In this document: positions 27,878-37,063 of the stretch, one piece after another
Layout: each line of letters starts with the position of its first letter
Position numbering within the stretch: position 1 is the stretch's first letter
Assembly (NCBI GenBank): GCA_018333525.1
Contig: JAGXTF010000089.1
Span: 62,001-126,000, forward strand
DNA from: Bacteroidota bacterium
GTDB taxonomy: Bacteria > Bacteroidota > Bacteroidia > NS11-12g > UBA955
Length of the DNA stretch: 64,000 nt
Direction: 5' to 3'
Position numbers and translations under genes: made by a program
Notes under the pieces: model-generated
Databases searched by the model: none
What the model saw: only the letters and a program-made list of their open reading frames with translations
Told to the model about the DNA's origin: nothing

Positions 27878-29065
27878 ATGGCTAGAATAGTTGTTGGGAT
27901 GAGTGGGGGAGTGGATAGTTCAGTAGTGGCATTGCTATTGAAACAACAAGGTCATGAAGTTATCGGACTTTTCATGCGCAACTGGAACGAGGCATCTGTT
28001 ACTCTGGAAGATGAATGTCCATGGATCGACGACAGCCGCGATGCCATGATGGTAGCGGAGCAATTGGGTATCCCTTTTCAGGTACTTGATTTGTCTGAAG
28101 AATATAAAGAACGTATTGTGGACTATATGTTCCGAGAATACGAAAAGGGCAAAACACCCAATCCGGATGTGTTGTGCAACAGAGAAATAAAATTCGACAG
28201 TTTTCTAAAAGCGGCTTTAAAACTGGGTGCGGATTATGTTGCAACCGGGCATTATGTGCAAAAAGCGGAAACAGAAACTCCCAAAGGAAAAATGTATCGA
28301 CTATTGGCGGGAGCGGATCCCAATAAGGATCAAAGTTATTTTTTATGTCAGCTAAATCAGTTTCAATTGTCTAAGGCCCTTTTCCCTATCGGTCATTTAC
28401 TAAAACCGGAAGTCAGAAAAATTGCTGAGGAAAATAATCTGGTTACAGCAGCTAAAAGGGATAGTCAGGGATTGTGTTTTATAGGTCACATCAGTTTGCC
28501 GGAATTTTTACAGCAACAACTAAAGCCGAAAAAGGGGGATGTCATTGAAATACCTATGGATCATCCCAAAATTGTGGAATATAGGACCGGAGTAAATTAC
28601 CCAACCATGGATCTTGCAGCAGTTTCAACTCCTCCGAGATTTAGCGCGGAAGATGGTGTTAAAGTTGGTGAGCATAATGGGGCCCATTATTTTACTATCG
28701 GACAGAGAAAAGGACTTCAGATTGGTGGTACCGAGGAACCGTTGTTTGTTATTCAGACCGATGTAACAAAAAACATAATTTACGTTGGTCGTGGTAGTGA
28801 GCATCCGGGATTATTCCAAAAAGCTGCGGCTTTTGAGGAAGGAAAGTTGCACTGGATAAGGCCTGATATGGAACTTGAAGTTGGGGAATCTCGCGATTTT
28901 TTAATCCGCATCCGTTATCGGCAACAGTTATTTTCTGGCAAAATTTATAGAACAAGCTCGGAATATTTTGCAGTTTTTAACGAATTGCAGAAATCCGTAA
29001 CCCCGGGTCAATTTCTGGCTCTATATGTTGAAAATGAATTGGTTGCCAGTGGTGTAATAGCCTAA
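27878..29065 (+). CDS. mnmA: tRNA-specific 2-thiouridylase MnmA
   Basis: Thiolates uridine 34 of tRNA-Lys, -Glu and -Gln using ATP and a persulfide. The 395-residue protein has the PP-loop MSGGVDSSVVA (residues 8-18), the catalytic cysteine in PNPDVLCNREIKF (about residue 102) and its partner in SQGLCFIGHI (about residue 201), followed by YFTIGQRKGL and the C-terminal beta barrel. Length is close to the usual 360-380 with a small insert around residues 235-255. It follows the VWA gene by 30 bp and may be co-transcribed. Confidence 0.96.
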   Translation: MARIVVGMSGGVDSSVVALLLKQQGHEVIGLFMRNWNEASVTLEDECPWIDDSRDAMMVAEQLGIPFQVLDLSEEYKERIVDYMFREYEKGKTPNPDVLCNREIKFDSFLKAALKLGADYVATGHYVQKAETETPKGKMYRLLAGADPNKDQSYFLCQLNQFQLSKALFPIGHLLKPEVRKIAEENNLVTAAKRDSQGLCFIGHISLPEFLQQQLKPKKGDVIEIPMDHPKIVEYRTGVNYPTMDLAAVSTPPRFSAEDGVKVGEHNGAHYFTIGQRKGLQIGGTEEPLFVIQTDVTKNIIYVGRGSEHPGLFQKAAAFEEGKLHWIRPDMELEVGESRDFLIRIRYRQQLFSGKIYRTSSEYFAVFNELQKSVTPGQFLALYVENELVASGVIA

Positions 29066-29181
29066 TTGTTGTGTCGCCGCTCTGTCATGGGATTGTCATA
29101 TCCCGAGCATGTGGAAATACTCTTTAGTTATAATAACAAAACTGAACTTTTGTTCGGTCGCTTTGGTTAATTTCGCATTAT

Positions 29182-32100
29182 ATGAAGTTCATAGTCAGGC
29201 TGTTTGCTCTGTTCGTCTTTTGCCTTACAGGGGCGCGACTGTCTGCACAAATCTCATCTACAGGTAAAACATTCTTTCTAAGTTTTATGGAGATGGAGGC
29301 GCGCACCGGAGGTTACCCGGATTCTTTGCTGATTTACATTACATCGGAGGTAAATACCACTATTGTAATTGATAATCCGAGAATCGGTGGTACAAGTCAA
29401 ACCATTAATATTACGGCCGGAAAGGTAAATCGCTATTCTGCGGATCCTGGTTTTTATTATCCGCAGGGATATGAGAAAACATCCGGAAATATTGAAAGCA
29501 AAAGAAGTCTGCGCATAGTTGCTAAAGATCCGATTAACGTTTACACGTTGAATCTGGAATTGAACCGGTCTGATGGAACATTTGTTCTACCTTATGAATC
29601 TATACCGCTTGCACCGGAATTCAGGATTGCGGCTTTTACTCCCACCCAAACAGCAGGTGGTGGAAAATACCAACCCAGTGAATTTGTGGTGGTGGGTATG
29701 GACAATAATGTGGAAGTGGAAATTACACCAACCACCAAGTTGGCTTCCGGAACTGCGGCCGGATCTACGTTTAGCGTAACTTTAACCAAAGGTCAGGTAT
29801 ATCAGGTACAAAGTGATCCCAGTGATGGAAATACAGGTGGAAATTCAACAACAGGAGACCTTACAGGTACCAGAGTTCGGGTAATTAATGGTTGCGGAAA
29901 GATCAACGTGTTTTCCGGAATGAAATCTGTGAGAATTCCAGGTGCAACCTGTGGTGTTGCAGTGGATCATTTATATACGCAGGTATTTCCCACAAAAATT
30001 CTTGGAACCAAACACGTGTTGATGCCCTTTATGTCGCAAACCAAGGGCTATATCTACCGGGTAATTGCTACCAAACCGAATACAAAAGTTTATATCAATG
30101 GTACACTTACTTCAACACTAGCAACTGCCGGCAAATATTATCAAGGGGATATTACCACTTCGGTGGCTACCTGTATTACTTCAGATAGCCAAATTTATGT
30201 GGTACAATACATGAAAAATGGCGGTACATGTGCAGGTACTTCCGGAAATAACGGAGACCCGGCAATTCTGATTATGCCGGATCAAAACCAAAAAATGCTT
30301 AAAGCGTTGGTTGGAACAGCTACTACCAATAATATGAATTTGCATTATGTAAACATTATGGTAAACAGCAATTCTACCAATGCTGTTAAATTGAATGGTT
30401 CATATGTTTCGAGTTCTTCTTTTACCAATGTAGCATGCGCCGGGCAGGCTTATGTCCAAATCAAAGTAAATAATCCATCTACCAATTTAATTGAGTGTGA
30501 TTCGGGATTGATAGTGGTTGCTTATGGCATGGGACAATATGAAAGTTATAGTTATTGTTCCGGTGCATTATTTGAAAATCTGGATTACGATTTTACCATT
30601 CAGAGAAAAGGAAAATGTCCGGGTGAAAATGTAAAACTTACGGCAATTACTACCAACCCGAAAGTAAAAGGATATATCTGGAATTTTGGTGATGGTTTTA
30701 CTGATACAGGTAAGATTGTGAACCACAGATTTCAGCGGGCAGGTTCATTTTATGTTGTATTGAAAGTACTGGCCCCGGGCCCGTGTGGGTCTACAGATAC
30801 CATCAGCAGAAGTAAAATTATTAATATACTTCCCGGTCCGATTTTCAATATTCCCGATACCGTATTTCAGTGTAGAGATACATTGAATTATGTGTTTACA
30901 GGACCAGTGAACAAAAGCTTTTTCTATACCTGGAGAGATTCATCCAAATCCAATGTTTTTGTAGCAAAAACTCCTGGAAAAGTTTGGTTCAAAATCAATG
31001 ATACGGCTTCCAAGTGTACTTTATACGATAGCAGTTGGGTAAAACAATTCAGCCCGGTAAAGGTGAAGTTTTCAGCCGATACCGCAAACATGTGTTTGCC
31101 AACAAACTTCTTTAGTCTGGCAGATAATTCCGGGTACACGAATGACTCATTTAAAAGTGCAAAATGGCGGATTACCAGGCCTTATATAGCTAATGTTTCC
31201 AAGCGGGATACTTTCAGTATTCTGAACAGATTCAGAATTAATTTTGATACTACAGGAGTTTTTCCCGTAAAATATTGGGTTTTTTCTAAAAATGGATGTG
31301 TGGATTCTTTAACCTCCAGCGTATCAGTTTACCATATGCCAACTGCGGTATATAATGCTTCTGATTCGGAATTTTGTGTGAAAGAGTCTGCGAGATTTGT
31401 AGACTCCAGTTTTGGTGAAGGAGGTATTGCAAAATCATTCTGGTATTTTGGAGATGGGGCTTCCACCACTGGCACTCCGGCATTCCATTCATTTTTAACT
31501 TTTGATACATTCTCAGTAAGATTAATAACAGAAACCACCTACGGTTGCCGGGATACTGCGGATTCCAGTGTGATTGTGCATCCTCTGCCAAAAATGGTAA
31601 TGGCAGTTACGGTAAATAATGTATGTAAAAAAGCAAACAGTTTTAATTTTAACGACAATAGCACACTTCCATACGGAACCATGATAAATAAATGGAAGTA
31701 TGAAAAAGTGGTGGTCAATAACCAGTTGATTTTGAATAATATTAAATTTAGCGATACAGGAAACTTCAAGGTTACACTATACAATACAACCGAGAAAGGG
31801 TGTATGGATTCTACCAATAAAACGGTATATGTTGCACCCGAACCCAAGGCAATAATTTCATTGCTCGACTCATCCAAATGCTTGGATGTAAATTATTTTA
31901 CATTCGATGATGTGAGTACATTATCCAAAGGAACAATTGCTTCCAGGATGTGGTATTTTGGCGATGGTAATACAGCTACAACCAAAACAGTTACCAAGAA
32001 AAATTACAACGCGTACGGCATTTATACTGTGAAATTGGTAGTAAATACCACAACCTATAATTGCAAAGACAGTATCACAAGAAAAGTACAGGTATTTGCA

Positions 32101-33645
32101 TCTCCATTGGCTCCATTTGATGTAAATGATTCTACCCAATGTTTGCCAAATAATAAATTTGATTTTACGCCTAAAACAGTATTTAGTGTATCCGGGGTAA
32201 CTGCAACCCATAACTGGGATTTCGGCGATGGTAATTATGATATTGTGTCAGCTCCAAGCCATGGATTTAACACTGTTGGAAATTATTCCGTACGGTATAT
32301 TATCAAAACCGATCAGGGTTGTGCAGATACAGCTAATAGAATTATGCAGGTATTTGCAAATCCGGTGGCAAATTTCACTATGAGTAAAGACAGCTCCTGT
32401 CTTGGATCCTATAAGTATGATTTCATTAATACCACCACATTTGGATCCGGTTTTAACAACAAATGGACATTAGGAGATGGCAATACAGCTACAACAAAAG
32501 ATGTGTTGCAAAAGAGCTATAATTTTGCCAATACCTATAATATTAAGTTGGTTGTTGGTTCCGCTCAGGGTTGCAATGACAGTATTGTAAAAAGTGTGCA
32601 TGTATTGCCTGTTCCACAGGCTTCATTCCTGATTAATAAAAAAACCCAGTGTTTGGTTGGAAACGATTTTCAGTTTACCAACAACACCAATACCAATGGT
32701 GCATCTCCAATGAATTACCAATGGACATTTACACCGGGTTCTACTTTCAATACCCAATTTATTGCAAATCAAAACATGCCGGATACCGGAAGTTATGATA
32801 TTGAATTAATAGCTTTTTCCGGATTTGGTTGTTCAACATCCATCAAAGACAAGATTTACGTAGCTGAAAACCCGCAGGTACAAATTACAGGCGGCAATGC
32901 ATGTGTAGGAGATCCTATTCAATTTAATGCAACTGCAACAGTTAATTCAGGTAGTATTACCAACTACAGTTGGGATTTTGGCGACGGTAAAACCGATGTG
33001 TCTGAAGATCCTTTGCACACCTATGCTACTGCCAACACCTATAATGTAAAACTAACGGTTACTTCAGATAAAGGTTGCACGGCAACTGCCGGTCCAATTG
33101 CAGCCAATGCATATGTTTTACCGGTTGCAGATTTCTCATGGCAACAAACGGAAACCCGCGGAATGGAAACCGATCATGTATTTGAATTTACAGGTAGTGG
33201 AGCCAACCAATATTTCTGGACATTCCACGATGGGCAAACCAACACTGTAGGTGGTCCATTTACGATGACTTTCCTTCAACAAGGTCAGAAAACCGAAGAA
33301 CTTCTGGTAATAAGTGCCAATGGTTGTCGGGATTCCATTAAGAAAATCATTATGCTGAATCCGGCATTGCAAATGTGGATTGTATCTTCTTTCTCTCCGA
33401 ATGACGATGGTCTTAATGAGAAATTTGGTCCATCCACCGCATTTGGATTAACCAATTATTCCATGATGATTTATGATCGCTGGGGAGCAAAAATGTTTGA
33501 AACCAAAGACCCTGCTGTATCCTGGACGGGCAACGATGACCAGAACGAACCTGCGCCTGAAGGCGTTTATGTATACCGTATTGTTTTCCGCTATGTAGAT
33601 GGAAAAATTTATGTATTCAAAGGATCGCTAACTTTAATTCGATAA
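29182..33645 (+). CDS. Giant surface protein: IgGFc-binding-like N-terminus, PKD repeats and T9SS type-B (gliding motility-associated) C-terminus
   Basis: A 1487-residue exported protein with a signal peptide (ARLSAQ, about residue 23). Residues 25-470 resemble the IgGFc-binding N-terminal domain (GKTFFLSFMEME, LLIYITSE, FVLPYESIPLAPEF, VVAYGMGQYES). Six clear PKD domains follow, marked by W(N/Y/D/T)(F/L)GDG near residues 499, 754, 923, 1012, 1094 and 1263, with further degenerate ones. The last 90 residues are a type-B sorting domain (SSFSPNDDGLNEKF, IYDRWGAKMFE, WTGNDDQNEPAPEGVYVYRI) that directs T9SS export. Two repeats share near-identical DNA (GATGGTAATACAGCTACAAC at 31963 and a close copy at 32476), a sign of recent internal duplication. 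It has its own strong terminator. Likely adhesin or matrix protein. Confidence 0.9.
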   Translation: MKFIVRLFALFVFCLTGARLSAQISSTGKTFFLSFMEMEARTGGYPDSLLIYITSEVNTTIVIDNPRIGGTSQTINITAGKVNRYSADPGFYYPQGYEKTSGNIESKRSLRIVAKDPINVYTLNLELNRSDGTFVLPYESIPLAPEFRIAAFTPTQTAGGGKYQPSEFVVVGMDNNVEVEITPTTKLASGTAAGSTFSVTLTKGQVYQVQSDPSDGNTGGNSTTGDLTGTRVRVINGCGKINVFSGMKSVRIPGATCGVAVDHLYTQVFPTKILGTKHVLMPFMSQTKGYIYRVIATKPNTKVYINGTLTSTLATAGKYYQGDITTSVATCITSDSQIYVVQYMKNGGTCAGTSGNNGDPAILIMPDQNQKMLKALVGTATTNNMNLHYVNIMVNSNSTNAVKLNGSYVSSSSFTNVACAGQAYVQIKVNNPSTNLIECDSGLIVVAYGMGQYESYSYCSGALFENLDYDFTIQRKGKCPGENVKLTAITTNPKVKGYIWNFGDGFTDTGKIVNHRFQRAGSFYVVLKVLAPGPCGSTDTISRSKIINILPGPIFNIPDTVFQCRDTLNYVFTGPVNKSFFYTWRDSSKSNVFVAKTPGKVWFKINDTASKCTLYDSSWVKQFSPVKVKFSADTANMCLPTNFFSLADNSGYTNDSFKSAKWRITRPYIANVSKRDTFSILNRFRINFDTTGVFPVKYWVFSKNGCVDSLTSSVSVYHMPTAVYNASDSEFCVKESARFVDSSFGEGGIAKSFWYFGDGASTTGTPAFHSFLTFDTFSVRLITETTYGCRDTADSSVIVHPLPKMVMAVTVNNVCKKANSFNFNDNSTLPYGTMINKWKYEKVVVNNQLILNNIKFSDTGNFKVTLYNTTEKGCMDSTNKTVYVAPEPKAIISLLDSSKCLDVNYFTFDDVSTLSKGTIASRMWYFGDGNTATTKTVTKKNYNAYGIYTVKLVVNTTTYNCKDSITRKVQVFASPLAPFDVNDSTQCLPNNKFDFTPKTVFSVSGVTATHNWDFGDGNYDIVSAPSHGFNTVGNYSVRYIIKTDQGCADTANRIMQVFANPVANFTMSKDSSCLGSYKYDFINTTTFGSGFNNKWTLGDGNTATTKDVLQKSYNFANTYNIKLVVGSAQGCNDSIVKSVHVLPVPQASFLINKKTQCLVGNDFQFTNNTNTNGASPMNYQWTFTPGSTFNTQFIANQNMPDTGSYDIELIAFSGFGCSTSIKDKIYVAENPQVQITGGNACVGDPIQFNATATVNSGSITNYSWDFGDGKTDVSEDPLHTYATANTYNVKLTVTSDKGCTATAGPIAANAYVLPVADFSWQQTETRGMETDHVFEFTGSGANQYFWTFHDGQTNTVGGPFTMTFLQQGQKTEELLVISANGCRDSIKKIIMLNPALQMWIVSSFSPNDDGLNEKFGPSTAFGLTNYSMMIYDRWGAKMFETKDPAVSWTGNDDQNEPAPEGVYVYRIVFRYVDGKIYVFKGSLTLIR

Positions 33646-33670
33646 ATCAGATTCAATCTTAGTACATAGA

Positions 33671-33694
33671 AAAAGCCCCGGAAACGGGGCTTTT
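33671..33694 (+). terminator. Terminator of the PKD-protein gene
   Basis: AAAAGCCCCG-GAAA-CGGGGCTTTT: a 10-bp perfect stem with a GNRA tetraloop and a T-run. Confidence 0.9.
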
Positions 33695-33771
33695 CTTTTA
33701 ACGGTTATGAATGAATTTAATTCAACAAATTGGTACAAAAAAATGCCGGATATTCCCGCATTTTATTCCAT

Positions 33772-33798
33772 AAAAAAAGCCCCGTTTCCGGGGCCTTT
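33772..33798 (-). terminator. Terminator of the primary sigma factor gene
   Basis: On the minus strand: GCCCCG-GAAA-CGGGGC followed by TTTTTTT. The GC arms and GAAA loop are identical to the terminator at 33671-33694. A third weaker hairpin (AAATGC...GCATTT) lies between them at about 33740-33763. Confidence 0.88.
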
Positions 33799-33810
33799 TG
33801 TGGAATATGT

Positions 33811-34674
33811 TTATCCCAAATAGGATTTAAGTACTTTGCTCTTGCTGGATTTTCTCAATCTTCGTAGGGCCTTTTCTTTTATCTGCCTCACTCTTTCGCG
33901 TGTAAGTCCAACTTTCTCTGAAATATCTTCCAGGGTGTGGGCGGGGTTTCCATCCAGGCCAAAGTAATATTTCAAAACATCTCTTTCTTTATCGCTCAGG
34001 GTGCTGATTACTCTGTTAATCTCATTTTGCAATGATTCATTAATCAGCGGCATATCGGGATTTGGTTCGTCGTTTTGATCCAATACCCCCAGAAGTGTAT
34101 TGTCTTCACCATCTGCCAAAGGCGCATCAATGCTCAAATGCCTTCCGCTACTGCGCAATGCATTTTCTACTTCGGTAATTGGAATTTGGAGTGCTTCAGC
34201 AATTTCCTCGGGAGTTGCTTCGCGTTCCAGTTCCTGCTCCAAACGGGCAGCCATTTGGGTAATTCTGCCCAAACTTCCTACCTTATTTAAAGGAAGTCGC
34301 ACAATACGGCTTTGGTCTGCCAAAGCTTGCAAAATGCTCTGGCGAATCCACCATACTGCATAGGAAATGAATTTAAATCCGCGGGTTTCATCAAAGCGTT
34401 TTGCTGCTTTAATCAAACCCATATTGCCTTCGTTAATCAAATCACCAAGGGTTAAACCCTGGTTTTGGTACTGTTTGGAAACAGATACCACAAAGCGTAG
34501 GTTGGCGTTTACCAGCTTTTCTAATGCTGCCTGATCACCTTCGCGAATTCTGCGCGCGAGTTCAACTTCCTCCTGCGCATCAATCATTGAAACCTTGGAA
34601 ATTTCATTCAGGTATTTATCGAGAGACTTATTCTCTCTGTTTGTAAACTGCTTACTTATTTTAAGCTGTCTCAT
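33811..34674 (-). CDS. rpoD: Primary RNA polymerase sigma factor, Bacteroidota type
   Basis: A 287-residue sigma-70 factor. It lacks region 1.1 and the non-conserved insert, as is normal in Bacteroidota. Region 1.2 is at residues 15-50, region 2 at 55-125 ([54 protein letters not shown]), region 3 at 135-200, and region 4 at 215-280 with the helix-turn-helix [24 protein letters not shown]. This is the factor expected to read the TAnnTTTG promoters seen throughout the window. An exact TAATTTTG element is 37 bp before its own ATG. Confidence 0.95.
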   Translation of the reverse strand: MRQLKISKQFTNRENKSLDKYLNEISKVSMIDAQEEVELARRIREGDQAALEKLVNANLRFVVSVSKQYQNQGLTLGDLINEGNMGLIKAAKRFDETRGFKFISYAVWWIRQSILQALADQSRIVRLPLNKVGSLGRITQMAARLEQELEREATPEEIAEALQIPITEVENALRSSGRHLSIDAPLADGEDNTLLGVLDQNDEPNPDMPLINESLQNEINRVISTLSDKERDVLKYYFGLDGNPAHTLEDISEKVGLTRERVRQIKEKALRRLRKSSKSKVLKSYLG

Positions 34675-34711
34675 GTATGTCTGTGAACTGGGATTTTAAA
34701 AAATGAAGGTG

Positions 34712-34719
34712 CAAAATTA
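34712..34719 (-). promoter_or_regulatory. -7 element of rpoD
   Basis: TAATTTTG on the minus strand, 37 bp before the ATG at 34674; exact TAnnTTTG match. Confidence 0.5.
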
Positions 34720-34811
34720 GCGTTTTTCTCGCAGAAATGGGATTTTTCATGCTGAATTCGCAATTTTTCTCCGGTCCTCTATAGCATCAAAAACCGCGCC
34801 AATATTGTATT

Positions 34812-36782
34812 TTACAAAATCAGGCTGAGCTGAAATATGCCAAATGCAGCGACATAGGCAATTGCACCAAAAATAATAAATTGCAATACCGGCAATTTCC
34901 ACGAACCGGTTTCTCTACGCATTACCGCAAGTGTACTCATGCATTGTAAGGCAAACGCATAAAACAGTATTAAACTATAAGCATACGGCGCTCCGTATAA
35001 CAATTTACCGCTTTCCGGATCTCTGGCTTTGGCCATTTTTGCACGGATTCCCTCTACTTGTTGCGCATCTGAACTCTGAAACAAGGTACTCATGGTTCCT
35101 ACAAAAACTTCACGGGCAGCAAATGAGGATATCAAAGCTATCCCCGTTTTCCAATCATAACCCAAAGGACTTATTGCAGGTTCTATCCATTTTCCCATTT
35201 TGCCGGCATAACTGGATTCCAGACGCACTGCCATTACTTTGGTTTCCATTTCGGCACTGCTCAGGTTTTTTTCACTTCTCACTTTCGCTTCGGCTTTTTC
35301 CATTTCATTCCCCGGCCCATAGCTGGCTAAAAACCACAATACCAGCGAAATTACCATAATTACTTTTCCTGCTTCTTTTACAAATGACATGCTTTTGTAC
35401 CGTACGTTGGACCATGCGGTTTGCATGCGCGGAATCTGATATGGCGGCATTTCCATTATAAACTCGGAAGGTGCTGTTGATTTTTTAAATATTTTAATTA
35501 ATCTGGCCAGGATTACAGCTACAATAATTCCGGAAAAATATGCCAAAGTCATTACCAGACTTTGAACACCTATTGGTCCAATTCTGGTTCCCGCAGGTAC
35601 TGCTAAACTCACCAATAACACATAAACCGGCAATCTTGCACTACAACTCATCAATGGAATTACAAACATGGTAGCATACCGCTCTGATCTGTTTTTTATG
35701 GAACGGGTTGCCATAATACTGGGAATTGCGCATGCAAAACCACCGATTAACGGAATTACTGATCTTCCGTTGAGACCTATTTTGCGCATCAGTTTATCCG
35801 TAATAAAACTGGCGCGTACCATATATCCACTGTCTTCCAGCAGCGAAATAAAGAAAAATAAAATTGCAATTTGCGGCAGAAAAACCAGTACCCCGCTCAA
35901 GCCCGGAATTACGCCACCCGTAAGCAATCGGGTTAAAAAATGATCCGGTAGGGAATTGCGCAGAAAATTGGCTAGTTGCCCAAAACCATTTTCTATCCAT
36001 GTCATTGGATAATCTGCCAATGTAAATACTCCCTGAAAGATAGTGAGCATGATGCTGGCGAAAATGAAAAATCCCAAAAATGGATGCGTGAAAATTTTAT
36101 CCATCCGCTTTGTAAGCGAAATTCTTTCTGTTTCCTTTTTAACAACAGTCTCTTTAACTATTGCTTCGATTTTTTTATACCTGCCAAGGGTTTCAGCACT
36201 GATACCCGGAATTTTTTCACCCTTTCTAAATGCAAGTAATTTATTCCGGGCTTCAGAAGAATCCATTCTTTTAGAAGGTAATTCCAACAAATTATTTTCT
36301 AATTTATCAATTCCAAATCCTTTTCTGGGATTGATAACGCAAACTTTGCAATTCAACTGAGCTGCAAGTTTTTCTTCCTGAATTTCTATTCCGCGGCGGA
36401 TAGCAGTGTCTGCCATGGTGAGCGCAACCACCATTGGGAATCCAAGTTCACTTACCTGATCAAATAACAACAGGTTGCGTCGCAGGTTGGATGCATCCAA
36501 TAAAAAAATGATATATCCGGGTTCCGCATATTTGCCATTGCCCAATAAATGATCTACCACCACTGCTTCATCTTCTGAATGGGTATACAGAGAATAAATT
36601 CCGGGTAAATCTTTAATGGCGCGGGATTCAGAGCCGAATTTCCAAATACCCGATTTCTGTTCCACTGTTGTGCCCGGAAGATTGCTGGTACTCTGCCTCA
36701 TGCCTGTGAGCCGGTTGAACAAAGTGGATTTACCACAATTGGGATTTCCTAACAGGGCGATATATGATTCCTTAGGCAACAC
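34812..36782 (-). CDS. feoB: Ferrous iron transporter FeoB, GTG start
   Basis: A 656-residue inner-membrane Fe(II) transporter with an N-terminal G domain. G1 is GNPNCGKSTLFN (residues 12-23), G2 NLPGTTVE, G3 DLPGIYSL; the G4 motif, normally NxxD, reads ALTMADTA, with Thr in place of Asn. The membrane part has two Gate motifs (VRASFITDKLMRKIGLNGRSVIP; FAAREVFVGTMSTLFQ) and about ten helices. The start is GTG at 36782, immediately after the FeoA TAA. The organism thus takes up ferrous iron, typical of low-oxygen or reduced niches. Confidence 0.94.
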   Translation of the reverse strand: MLPKESYIALLGNPNCGKSTLFNRLTGMRQSTSNLPGTTVEQKSGIWKFGSESRAIKDLPGIYSLYTHSEDEAVVVDHLLGNGKYAEPGYIIFLLDASNLRRNLLLFDQVSELGFPMVVALTMADTAIRRGIEIQEEKLAAQLNCKVCVINPRKGFGIDKLENNLLELPSKRMDSSEARNKLLAFRKGEKIPGISAETLGRYKKIEAIVKETVVKKETERISLTKRMDKIFTHPFLGFFIFASIMLTIFQGVFTLADYPMTWIENGFGQLANFLRNSLPDHFLTRLLTGGVIPGLSGVLVFLPQIAILFFFISLLEDSGYMVRASFITDKLMRKIGLNGRSVIPLIGGFACAIPSIMATRSIKNRSERYATMFVIPLMSCSARLPVYVLLVSLAVPAGTRIGPIGVQSLVMTLAYFSGIIVAVILARLIKIFKKSTAPSEFIMEMPPYQIPRMQTAWSNVRYKSMSFVKEAGKVIMVISLVLWFLASYGPGNEMEKAEAKVRSEKNLSSAEMETKVMAVRLESSYAGKMGKWIEPAISPLGYDWKTGIALISSFAAREVFVGTMSTLFQSSDAQQVEGIRAKMAKARDPESGKLLYGAPYAYSLILFYAFALQCMSTLAVMRRETGSWKLPVLQFIIFGAIAYVAAFGIFQLSLIL

Positions 36783-37004
36783 TTATTCCATTTCCACAAT
36801 AATATTCTCCGCCTCAGAAATACGAAGTCCCAGAACATAACCATCAATATTAAATGCAAGCGGATCCCCCCCCGGTGAGCGGAATTCCAACTTTAAGGGA
36901 GTTCCGGGAATACAACCCATTTCCATTAATTTCTTAGAACTATAACCTTCAATAATTTCAACGATCCTGGCAGTTTGTCCTATTTGAAGTTCCGATGCTT
37001 TCAA
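36783..37004 (-). CDS. feoA: FeoA SH3-like protein, TTG start
   Basis: A 73-residue cytosolic partner of FeoB with the small SH3-like beta barrel: ASELQIGQTARIVEI, then LMEMGCIPGTPLKLEFRSPGGDPLAFNIDGYVLGLR, the family core. The start is TTG at 37004; no ATG lies in frame upstream within a reasonable distance. Its stop codon directly abuts the GTG start of feoB, so the two are coupled. Confidence 0.92.
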   Translation of the reverse strand: MKASELQIGQTARIVEIIEGYSSKKLMEMGCIPGTPLKLEFRSPGGDPLAFNIDGYVLGLRISEAENIIVEME

Positions 37005-37063
37005 AATGCTGCTGCGAAATTACATCGCTTCCGCTTTGCAATCAAGGTGAATCGGCATTACGT

